From contig CAZMGV010000037.1 of the NCBI GenBank assembly GCA_964565925.1, forward strand, positions 1 through 13,381: a stretch of DNA of 13,381 nt, written 5' to 3'. Of the stretch, positions 1 through 5,879 are shown in pieces. The DNA comes from CAZMGV01 sp964565925. Its GTDB lineage: Bacteria; JAGRBM01; JAHCIT01. Position numbers and translations under genes: made by a program. The notes beneath the pieces were generated by a model. It ran no database searches. It was not told where the DNA came from and was given only the letters and a program-made list of their open reading frames with translations. The stretch's first letter is position 1; each line of letters starts with the position of its first letter.

Positions 1-55
1 CTCGATAGTCCGCCTCCTCATGGGGGGCAAGCGCCGTTAATCTGAAATTTCCGGC
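1..55. repeat. Long direct repeat, copy 1 (at window edge)
   Basis: Positions 1-55 match 2465-2519 at every base, in the same orientation. The match begins at the first base of the window, so the true repeat may extend further left. The second copy lies just upstream of the minus-strand FG-GAP gene. Copy 1 lies just past that gene's terminator, where the upstream region of a further minus-strand gene would be. The simplest reading is a duplicated promoter/leader in front of a paralogous gene left of the window; this is inference. A scaffolding duplication cannot be excluded. Confidence 0.9.
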
Positions 56-64
56 GTATGGCGG

Positions 65-98
65 GCAAAAAAGATAGGGCGGCCTCTGAGGGCCGCCC
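65..98 (-). terminator. Intrinsic terminator of the FG-GAP lipoprotein gene
   Basis: Read on the minus strand, a perfect 8-bp GC-rich stem (GGGCGGCC at 77-84 pairing with GGCCGCCC at 91-98, 6-nt loop) is followed after TAT and C by six Ts (67-72 on the plus strand are As). It begins about 30 nt after the stop codon at 129-131. This is a classic rho-independent arrangement for minus-strand transcription. On the plus strand there is no T tract. Confidence 0.85.
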
Positions 99-128
99 CG
101 GTCGATGGCAGCAGATTATATCGACCGC

Positions 129-2426
129 TCAATCGCAGCCGACGTAGACGTCGAAACTTTCCGTCTCGACGATGTAGAGCGTATTGTAGCCCTCGGTAGT
201 CCACCGTGAAGCATTGAAAGTCTCGTCGCCGATATCGATGGAGAACGGGCCGCCTTCATCGTAATAAAAATTGGCGCCCTCGCATTCGTCTACGTACAGG
301 TAGTCGTAGCCGTCACCGACAATGGCCAGTGCCATCGAGGTCGTCGACATCAGGGAAATAAACCGGTCAGTCAAATGGACGCCGATATCTCCATCGCCCC
401 GGAGATCGATCGCTTCGATATCCCGGACCTTCACGCCGCCCCTCACGTCGCCTTCCGAGAAATCGATGTATTCGCCCTCCGAGTCAGTGATGATCTGCCA
501 CACGTCGTAGCCCGAGCCGCCGTCGATGCGCCGGGCGTCCGTCCGGGCCCGGATTGCGTCATGACCGGCTCCGCCGAAGACGGCATTGTAGCTGTCGCCG
601 TCCAGCACGTCGTTGCCGGACGTCCCGACGAGCTCCGTCCCTTCCGTCGCCCGGCCGAAGATCACCGCCGCGCCGCTGGCGGCGCCCTCGCCGCCAATGG
701 TCGGGAAACCGGCGATCACGTCCGAGAACCCATCGCCGTTTACATCGCCCGCTCCAGCGACGCTATTCCCGAGCCGGTCGTTATCGTTGACTCCGTTGAC
801 GACGAGGCCGTTCTGACCGTCCAGATCCGACGGCGAGATGGTGTTGCCGCCGGACCAGTCGGCCTTGCCGAAGACGACGTAGGCAGCACCGGTGGTGCTG
901 TTCACGCCCGAGGCTCCGATGATCACGTCGTCGAACCCGTCGCCGTTGAAATCCCCGGCACCGGCCACGCTGACACCTAGGTAGTCCCCTTCGCTCTCGC
1001 CGCTGACGATCACGGCTTCTCCGTAACCCTCATCGCCGTACAGGTTGCTGTCGCCGCCTTCGGAGCCGCCAAAGACGATCCACGCCCGGCCGCTTCCGGC
1101 GTTCGTATTGGGGTTACCGATAATTACGTCGCTGAAACCGTCGCCGTTGAAGTCGAAATTTCCGCCGAGTGCGCTTCCGATCGAGCCGGAACCGGTAGTG
1201 AAACGTGTATGGTAATATTCATAGACATCGTAGGTGCCCTCGCTGTAGCCGCCCCGCATCAGGAACACCTGTCCGCCTTCGGTGCCCCCGGCGGCGATCA
1301 GGATGTCGGACCGGCCGTCGCCGTCAAAATCGCCCGCATCGGCGACATTCCATCCGATACCGGGGGTTCCCTCGGATGAAGCGGTAAACGCCACGCCGTA
1401 ACTGTTGGTCGAGCTGGGCAGGCCCTCTCCGTTGTCAAAGAAAAGAGTAACCCGGCCGTCATAGTTGCCGTAATCCGGCTCGCCGATCACCAGATCCGCA
1501 AGCCCGTCGCCGTTGAAATCCTGGACAACAGCGATACCGGCGCCGGCGCCGGACCCGGTATATTCGTAAAGTCCGGAATATTCTTCATACACACCATCGA
1601 CAATCTCGCCGTAGCTGCCTTCCGAAAGGTCGCCGTAGCTCTCGATTACGGCATTGAACCCCTCGTCCGTGCCGCGGAGGACGGCAACCCGGCCATAGAC
1701 ATAGCCACGGTAGGTGTAAGTGCCGGACTGGTATTCATAGTACTCATCCTGCCAGAAGGTATCGGGGGATGAAGCTGCTGCATCGGCAAGTCCGTCGCCA
1801 TTCAGGTCGAAGCCGCCGGCGACCCGGTAGCCGAAGTTGTTATCCCGGTCGAAGTCCTCCAGCGAAAACGGGCCATAATACCCATACCCAAAATAGGAGT
1901 CATAACGATCAAAGCCGTTCACGCGGAAACCGGCATCACCGTTCAGTCCGTCCAGGTCGACATCCTGATTCGTGTCCGGCTGGGGCTGCAGGCCGAAAAC
2001 AAAAAAAGCCGCTCCGCTTCCGCCAAAGTAGAGATTGGCATCGGGCGCTCCGAGCACAACGTCGCTCAGGCCGTCGCCGTCGATGTCGCCCGCTCGAGCC
2101 ACGCTGTATCCAGCGCGGACATCCTCGTTGTCATTACTCATGGTGATCAGGAAGCCGTCGCAGGGGTCGAGGTCGCCCGCTTCGAGGGAGGCCGTGGCCG
2201 TGCGCTCACAGGTTTCCTCGTCCGGAGGGCCGGGCCGTATGGGACGCTTGATCGGCAGGCCTTCGGGGTCGTAGTCGCAGGCGGCGACGATGAAGAGGAG
2301 CACCGACATGAACATGGCCGGCCAGGCCTGCGGCATGACGGTGGCGAAAGCGCAACCGGTCAGAAACAGCGACGAAGTAACAACAGACAGCGCCAGCCAG
2401 TGGTGGCGGTTCGATGAACGGAACAT
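129..2426 (-). CDS. FG-GAP/integrin-like beta-propeller lipoprotein with RTX-like tail
   Basis: A 765-residue exported protein, probably anchored at the cell envelope. The ATG at 2426 is chosen because AGGGGGAG (2435-2442) lies 8 nt upstream; the frame stays open to 2900, but that extension has no export signal and runs into ilvD. A basic N-terminus and hydrophobic stretch end in LTGC (C25); a second hydrophobic stretch ends in VAAC (C50). Seven FG-GAP motifs of the form D-x-[DN]-G-D-G-x-x-D follow at about residues 113-122, 205-215, 302-311, 365-374, 424-433, 491-500 and 560-569, enough for one seven-bladed calcium-binding propeller. An RTX-like GTSGNDVLDG...GGAGHD...GGSGYD patch spans 600-642. 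The last 100 residues (IEAIDLRGDG, VGDGYDYLYV) resemble tails of large repeat adhesins. Tyrosine-rich loops interrupt the first blades. Adhesion or surface binding is inferred from the fold; no ligand can be named. A terminator follows the gene. Confidence 0.9.
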   Translation of the reverse strand: MFRSSNRHHWLALSVVTSSLFLTGCAFATVMPQAWPAMFMSVLLFIVAACDYDPEGLPIKRPIRPGPPDEETCERTATASLEAGDLDPCDGFLITMSNDNEDVRAGYSVARAGDIDGDGLSDVVLGAPDANLYFGGSGAAFFVFGLQPQPDTNQDVDLDGLNGDAGFRVNGFDRYDSYFGYGYYGPFSLEDFDRDNNFGYRVAGGFDLNGDGLADAAASSPDTFWQDEYYEYQSGTYTYRGYVYGRVAVLRGTDEGFNAVIESYGDLSEGSYGEIVDGVYEEYSGLYEYTGSGAGAGIAVVQDFNGDGLADLVIGEPDYGNYDGRVTLFFDNGEGLPSSTNSYGVAFTASSEGTPGIGWNVADAGDFDGDGRSDILIAAGGTEGGQVFLMRGGYSEGTYDVYEYYHTRFTTGSGSIGSALGGNFDFNGDGFSDVIIGNPNTNAGSGRAWIVFGGSEGGDSNLYGDEGYGEAVIVSGESEGDYLGVSVAGAGDFNGDGFDDVIIGASGVNSTTGAAYVVFGKADWSGGNTISPSDLDGQNGLVVNGVNDNDRLGNSVAGAGDVNGDGFSDVIAGFPTIGGEGAASGAAVIFGRATEGTELVGTSGNDVLDGDSYNAVFGGAGHDAIRARTDARRIDGGSGYDVWQIITDSEGEYIDFSEGDVRGGVKVRDIEAIDLRGDGDIGVHLTDRFISLMSTTSMALAIVGDGYDYLYVDECEGANFYYDEGGPFSIDIGDETFNASRWTTEGYNTLYIVETESFDVYVGCD
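501..629 (-). other. RTX-like glycine/aspartate motif region
   Basis: It encodes residues 600-642 of the FG-GAP lipoprotein. GTSGNDVLDG, GGAGHDAIRA and GGSGYDVW match the GGxGxDxxx calcium-binding nonapeptide pattern of RTX proteins, but only two or three degenerate units are present, far fewer than in toxins. It may form a short beta-roll cap after the propeller. Confidence 0.6.
720..2090 (-). repeat. Seven FG-GAP coding repeats
   Basis: Seven DNA segments encode the calcium-loop core G-D-[FIVL]-[DN]-G-D-G-x-[SA]-D followed by a hydrophobic [VI]-[VI]-x-G-x-P strand. Spacing is uneven (about 58-97 residues) because loops are inserted in the first three blades. Two blades keep the DLDGxNG...VNG strand typical of this family (near residues 157-171 and 534-545). 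Confidence 0.85.
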
Positions 2427-2461
2427 GGCGTAGGCTCCCCCTGAGAGACCCGGAATTATCC

Positions 2462-2485
2462 TTACTCGATAGTCCGCCTCCTCAT
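2462..2485 (-). other. Possible 7-codon upstream ORF in the leader
   Basis: Upstream of the FG-GAP lipoprotein start, the minus strand reads ATG-AGG-AGG-CGG-ACT-ATC-GAG-TAA, encoding MRRRTIE. Six and a third codons of it lie in the repeated segment, so copy 1 carries the same ATG and AGG-AGG pair. Tandem AGG codons are rare and also spell a Shine-Dalgarno sequence. There is no evidence of translation, and chance is a fair explanation. Confidence 0.2.
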
Positions 2486-2519
2486 GGGGGGCAAGCGCCG
2501 TTAATCTGAAATTTCCGGC
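2465..2519. repeat. Long direct repeat, copy 2 (upstream of FG-GAP gene)
   Basis: Identical over 55 bases to 1-55. It lies 39 bp upstream of the ATG at 2426, inside the divergent intergenic region shared with ilvD. It probably contains the promoter or leader of the minus-strand gene, although no convincing -35/-10 pair was found in it. A short inverted repeat (CGCCG...CCGGC, 2496-2519) lies within it. Confidence 0.95.
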
Positions 2520-2630
2520 ACAATTAATGGGGTTCTGTAATCTGCGTCCGTTTGCCCTTGCGCCCCTTCCGGCGCTATGGCGGGGGCCCCGGCAGAGGTC
2601 TGCCGGATGGCACCAACTGAGGAGTTTCCC

Positions 2631-4319
2631 GTGACCGAAGCCCATAAGCCCAAGAGCCGTTTGACGACCGAAGGTATTTCCCGCGCTCCGAACCGGGCCA
2701 TGCTGCGGGCCGTCGGTTTTCTGGACGACGATTTCTCCAGGCCCATGGTTGGCATCGCCTCGCTTTACAGCGACATCACGCCCTGCAACGTGCATCTTCA
2801 TGCTCTTGCGAAAAAGGCCTGCGAAGGCGTCCGGGCTGCCGGCGGCGTGCCCCAGATCTTCGGTGCTCCGACGGCCTCCGATGGCATCCAGATGGGCCAT
2901 CAGGGGATGCGCTACAGCCTCGTCTCGCGGGAAGTGATTGCCGATTCGATCGAAGTGGTCGTCAGCGGCATGAACCAGGACGGCCTGCTTGCGCTTGGCG
3001 GTTGCGACAAGAATATGCCGGGCTGTGTCATGGCCATGATGCGGACGAATGTGCCGTCCATTTTCGTGTACGGCGGCAGCATTCTGCCCGGCACCGGCGC
3101 CGACGGAACGGATATCGACATTGCGACCGTGTTCGAGGCGGTGGGCCGCCAGCAGGCGGGGCTTCTGTCCGAAAAGGAAGTCTACCGGATCGAGACGAAC
3201 GCCTGTCCCGGCGCCGGGTCCTGCGGCGGCATGTACACGGCGAACACGATGAGTTCCGCCATCGAGGCGATGGGACTATCGCTGCCCTACGACGCCAGCT
3301 ATCCGGCGGTCACGGCCGACAAGGAACGCGAGACCTACCTCGCCGGCATGGCGCTCGTGAACCTCGTGAAGAGGGACCTGCGGCCCCGGCAGATCGTGAC
3401 GAAGAAATCGCTCGAAAACGCCTACACGCTGGTGCTTGCGCTCGGCGGCTCGACGAACGCCGTGCTGCATCTCCTGGCCATCGCCCGCGAGGCCGGCATC
3501 GACTGGACGCTGGACGACATGGACCGCCTCGGCGACAAGGTGCCGGATCTCGGCGACCTCAAGCCCGGCGGCCGTTACGTGATGTTCGACCTGCACAAGG
3601 CGGGCGGGACCCCGGCCGTGCTCCGGGCGCTGCTCGACAAGGGAATGATTCACGGAGACTGCCTGACCGTTACCGGCCGGACCATTGCCGAGAACCTCAA
3701 GGACGTGCCGAGCATCTTCAGCCGTCCTCAGAACGTCATCAAGACGTTCGAGAAACCCATGCACGACAAGGGGCACCTCATTATCCTGAGAGGGAACCTC
3801 GCCCCCGAAGGCGCCGTGGCGAAGGTCGCGGGGCTCAAGGCCGAGGCCCGCAAGATCACCGGCCCGGCCCGCGTGTTCGACGGTGAGGAGGCCTGTTTCT
3901 CCGCCATCCAGCAGCGGCAGATCAAGGCGGGCGATGTCATCGTGATCCGGGGCGAAGGCCCGATCGGTGGTCCCGGCATGCGCGAGATGCTCGCGGTGAC
4001 GGCGGCGCTCGTGGGGCAGGGGCTCGGCGAGAAGGTCGGTCTGCTGACGGATGGACGGTTTTCGGGCGCTTCGCACGGTCTTGTCGTTGGCCATGTGACG
4101 CCGGAAGCCTGGACCGGCGGGCCGATCGCCCTCGTCCGGGACGGGGATCGCGTCACCATCGATGCCGACAAGAAGGTTCTCGCCGTGGATCTTTCCGACG
4201 CGGAACTGGCGAAGCGCAAGGCGGACTGGAAGAAGCCGCCGCTCCGGGTGGAGCGCGGTGTGCTGGCGAAATACGCCCGCACAGTTCGTCCCGCTTCCGA
4301 AGGCGCGACGACCTCCTGA
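2631..4319 (+). CDS. ilvD: Dihydroxy-acid dehydratase IlvD
   Basis: IlvD (EC 4.2.1.9) dehydrates 2,3-dihydroxy-isovalerate and 2,3-dihydroxy-3-methylvalerate to the 2-oxo acids, the third step of valine and isoleucine synthesis (also feeding leucine and pantothenate), in the cytoplasm. The GTG at 2631 is chosen because TGAGGAG lies 6 nt upstream; an ATG at 2577 is in frame but has no ribosome site and would add 18 residues absent from the family. The product is 562 residues, the usual length of the shorter IlvD type. Visible motifs: CDKNMPG (C125), ACPGAGSCGGMYTANTM (C198), SDGI (D83) and LLTDGRFSGASHG (about 471-483). C52, C125 and C198 are in place to hold an iron-sulphur cluster; in relatives with this arrangement it is [2Fe-2S]. 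EDD/phosphogluconate dehydratase is less likely given the close IlvD fit. It is monocistronic here and convergent with the membrane-protein gene 21 bp away. Confidence 0.97.
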   Translation: MTEAHKPKSRLTTEGISRAPNRAMLRAVGFLDDDFSRPMVGIASLYSDITPCNVHLHALAKKACEGVRAAGGVPQIFGAPTASDGIQMGHQGMRYSLVSREVIADSIEVVVSGMNQDGLLALGGCDKNMPGCVMAMMRTNVPSIFVYGGSILPGTGADGTDIDIATVFEAVGRQQAGLLSEKEVYRIETNACPGAGSCGGMYTANTMSSAIEAMGLSLPYDASYPAVTADKERETYLAGMALVNLVKRDLRPRQIVTKKSLENAYTLVLALGGSTNAVLHLLAIAREAGIDWTLDDMDRLGDKVPDLGDLKPGGRYVMFDLHKAGGTPAVLRALLDKGMIHGDCLTVTGRTIAENLKDVPSIFSRPQNVIKTFEKPMHDKGHLIILRGNLAPEGAVAKVAGLKAEARKITGPARVFDGEEACFSAIQQRQIKAGDVIVIRGEGPIGGPGMREMLAVTAALVGQGLGEKVGLLTDGRFSGASHGLVVGHVTPEAWTGGPIALVRDGDRVTIDADKKVLAVDLSDAELAKRKADWKKPPLRVERGVLAKYARTVRPASEGATTS

Positions 4320-4321
4320 AG

Positions 4322-4337
4322 CCTTTCGGCCGGAAGG
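4322..4337. terminator. Weak hairpin between convergent genes
   Basis: In the 21-bp gap between the ilvD stop and the stop of the convergent membrane-protein gene, CCTTTC and GGAAGG can pair (one T-G wobble) around a GGCC loop. The stem is short and has only TT after it on the plus strand, so it is at best a weak bidirectional terminator. Confidence 0.3.
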
Positions 4338-4340
4338 TTC

Positions 4341-5213
4341 TCAGTAATCGTACGTGACAGGCGGGTTCGCGGTGTGGGCGAGCCACGCGGCCAGCAGCGG
4401 TGCGGGCAGGCACAGGATGCCTGTGGCGGTCACGCGCTTCCAGCCCGTGAGGGAGCCGGGCAGGAGCCGCCCGGCGAGGAGCGCCTGTGCGGGCGAAGCG
4501 GCGAGGATCAGCGCCGCAGGCACCGGCAGTTCCGAATAGAAATACGCGTTCGCCGCCACCATCGCGGCGACGAGCCCCGCGGGCAGGGCGAAAGAGCCTG
4601 ATTTCGGGCCGCCTTTCAGAAGCAGCAGGCAGAGCGTGCCGCAGACGGCGGCGAGCGCGCCCGAAAGCTGGGCCAGCATGGCGCTGCCGGAGAGGCCGAA
4701 GGCGGCAGCACCCGCCCCTGATGTAGCCGCAAAGGCGGAGAGTCCCGTGGCATCTCCTTCCCGCATGGAGACGGTGCGCGCCAGGATCACGTAAAGGGCA
4801 GACAGGCCGAACGTGGCGGCGGGGAGCATCCACCGGCTGGGGCCTTCCCAGGAATTATCTAGGAGCGGCTTCACCGTGAGGTAGACACCGGCAGCGAGAA
4901 TCGCTGCACCAGCACCCGCATGCGCCGGAGCGCCAGTCTCCGGTTTCATGAATGCCGCCAGAGTCGCTGATGCGGCCGCGGCGCCAAGGGCGGCGAACGG
5001 AATCCACTGGGCGGCGATCACCGGCGGCCACGGCGGCACCCCGTTAATCCCGGTCCAGGCAGCAATGAACCCCAGCGCGGCGGCGAGGGGGAGGGCGATC
5101 TCTGCCGCCCGCTCCCGCGCCTCTCCCGTCCGGCCGCGCACGGCGCCTGTCAGCACCGCCGCAGCCAGCAGGGATGGAAGCAGGACGCCGTAGAGGACCG
5201 CGTCGAGCAACAT
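4341..5213 (-). CDS. Unidentified multipass membrane protein
   Basis: A 290-residue, strongly hydrophobic protein rich in Ala, Leu and Gly. About eight to ten membrane segments can be placed: near residues 4-24, 38-56, 66-88, 98-115, 128-147, 157-176, 180-199, 207-226, 230-248 and 262-280. A charged loop (RGRTGEARERAAE, 26-38) follows the first segment, and a WTGINGVPPWPP stretch (53-64) is the most distinctive motif. No family is recognised and no catalytic motif is evident. The ATG (5213-5211) overlaps the TGA of the upstream yceI-like gene as TGATG, with only a distant weak GGAAG, so translation is probably coupled and the two proteins may act together. A transporter or envelope-biogenesis role is possible but not shown. 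Confidence 0.85.
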   Translation of the reverse strand: MLLDAVLYGVLLPSLLAAAVLTGAVRGRTGEARERAAEIALPLAAALGFIAAWTGINGVPPWPPVIAAQWIPFAALGAAAASATLAAFMKPETGAPAHAGAGAAILAAGVYLTVKPLLDNSWEGPSRWMLPAATFGLSALYVILARTVSMREGDATGLSAFAATSGAGAAAFGLSGSAMLAQLSGALAAVCGTLCLLLLKGGPKSGSFALPAGLVAAMVAANAYFYSELPVPAALILAASPAQALLAGRLLPGSLTGWKRVTATGILCLPAPLLAAWLAHTANPPVTYDY

Positions 5214-5785
5214 CAGTTCTGGATTGCTTCCATGGAGATCACGAGCTCGACCTCATCACCGATGTTCGGGATGCCGTAGCTCACGCCGAAGTCGCTGCGC
5301 TTGAACTTGAAGGACGTCTCGCCGCCAAGGATTTCCTTGCCGGCCTGGTTCTTGCCCGTGCCGACATGATTGAAGGTGAAGGAAGCAGGTTTCGTGACGC
5401 CGCGGATCGTGAGATCGCCCGAGATGTCCCAGGTTTTCTCGCCGGTCTTTTTCACGGTCTTCGACTTGAAGGTGGCGGCGGGGAACTGCTTGGCGAGGAA
5501 GAAGTCCGGGCCCCGCAGGTGATCGTCACGCTTGGAGTTGTTCGTGTCGACGCTCGCCGTCTTGATCGTGAACTCGACGGAGCTGTTCTCCGGCTTCGCG
5601 GCGTCCAGGGAGATCGTGCCGGAGAAGTCATTGAAGCGGCCCCAGTTGTACGAGGCGCCGAGGTGCAGCACCTTGAACAGGACCGACGAGTGGACTGCGT
5701 CCACCGTGTGGGTCGGGCCGGCGGCGAAAGCCGGGACGGCAAGAAGGGAGAGGGCGAAGACAGGGAGAAGTCTGAAATTGCGCAT
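5213..5785 (-). CDS. YceI-family periplasmic protein
   Basis: A 190-residue protein with a clear Sec signal peptide (MRNFRLL then hydrophobic, cleavage after AFA at 19-21). The mature part is a YceI-like lipocalin-type beta-barrel; relatives bind polyisoprenoid or similar lipids in the periplasm, but the ligand here is unknown. Family marks: HTVDAVHSSVLFKVLHLG (26-43), FNDFSGTI (51-58), the DTNNSKRDDHLRGPDFF stretch (80-96), FPAATFKS (101-108), GDLTIRGVTKP (123-133) and FKRSDFGVSYGIP...DEVEL (161-181). The length is normal for the family. AAGGGA (5795-5800) lies 9 nt before the ATG. It is the first gene of a two-gene operon with the membrane protein, overlapping by one base. Confidence 0.93.
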   Translation of the reverse strand: MRNFRLLPVFALSLLAVPAFAAGPTHTVDAVHSSVLFKVLHLGASYNWGRFNDFSGTISLDAAKPENSSVEFTIKTASVDTNNSKRDDHLRGPDFFLAKQFPAATFKSKTVKKTGEKTWDISGDLTIRGVTKPASFTFNHVGTGKNQAGKEILGGETSFKFKRSDFGVSYGIPNIGDEVELVISMEAIQN

Positions 5786-5879
5786 GAAGCGGAGTCCCTT
5801 TGCTGAAGTTATGTGCCAACAGGATGGAGTGTATTAGACTGCATATCCTGATCGCCATTACAGAAGGGCGGAAGTTGCT
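5786..5879. promoter_or_regulatory. Divergent promoter region, yceI operon and 5880 gene
   Basis: This 94-bp gap separates divergent ATG starts and must hold promoters for both sides. It is more AT-rich than the flanks (GTATTAGACTGCATATCC around 5830-5848). No -35/-10 pair with proper spacing is good enough to name. Ribosome sites lie at 5795-5800 (minus) and AAGGGCGG at 5864-5871 (plus). Confidence 0.5.

Larger units (their letters stand above)
2427..2630. promoter_or_regulatory. Divergent intergenic region, FG-GAP gene and ilvD
   Basis: This 204-bp gap separates the two divergent starts and must hold promoters for both. It contains direct-repeat copy 2. On the ilvD side a perfect 7-bp hairpin (CCGGCAG at 2589-2595, CTGCCGG at 2600-2606, loop of 4) ends 11 nt before the TGAGGAG Shine-Dalgarno (2618-2624). 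No T tract follows, so it is not a terminator. No leader peptide rich in Ile, Leu or Val codons was seen, so classic branched-chain attenuation is not supported. No sigma-70 promoter is strong enough to call. Confidence 0.6.

Noticed and set aside
1..55. Repeat as an integron attC site or transposon terminal repeat
   Set aside because: No GTTRRRY core at the right place, direct rather than inverted orientation, and no integrase or transposase in the window.
2577..2630. ATG at 2577 as the ilvD start
   Set aside because: It is in frame but lacks a ribosome site, and adds residues not typical of IlvD. The GTG at 2631 follows TGAGGAG by 6 nt.
2427..2900. N-terminal extension of the FG-GAP frame to 2900 (158 extra residues)
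   Set aside because: It has no ribosome site, overlaps ilvD on the other strand, and would bury the lipoprotein signal inside the protein. The ATG at 2426 has a strong Shine-Dalgarno at proper spacing.
3002..4094. Long open frames in both strands inside ilvD
   Set aside because: They are Arg/Pro/Ala-rich or low-similarity shadows produced by the GC-rich codon bias of ilvD, with no recognisable domain.
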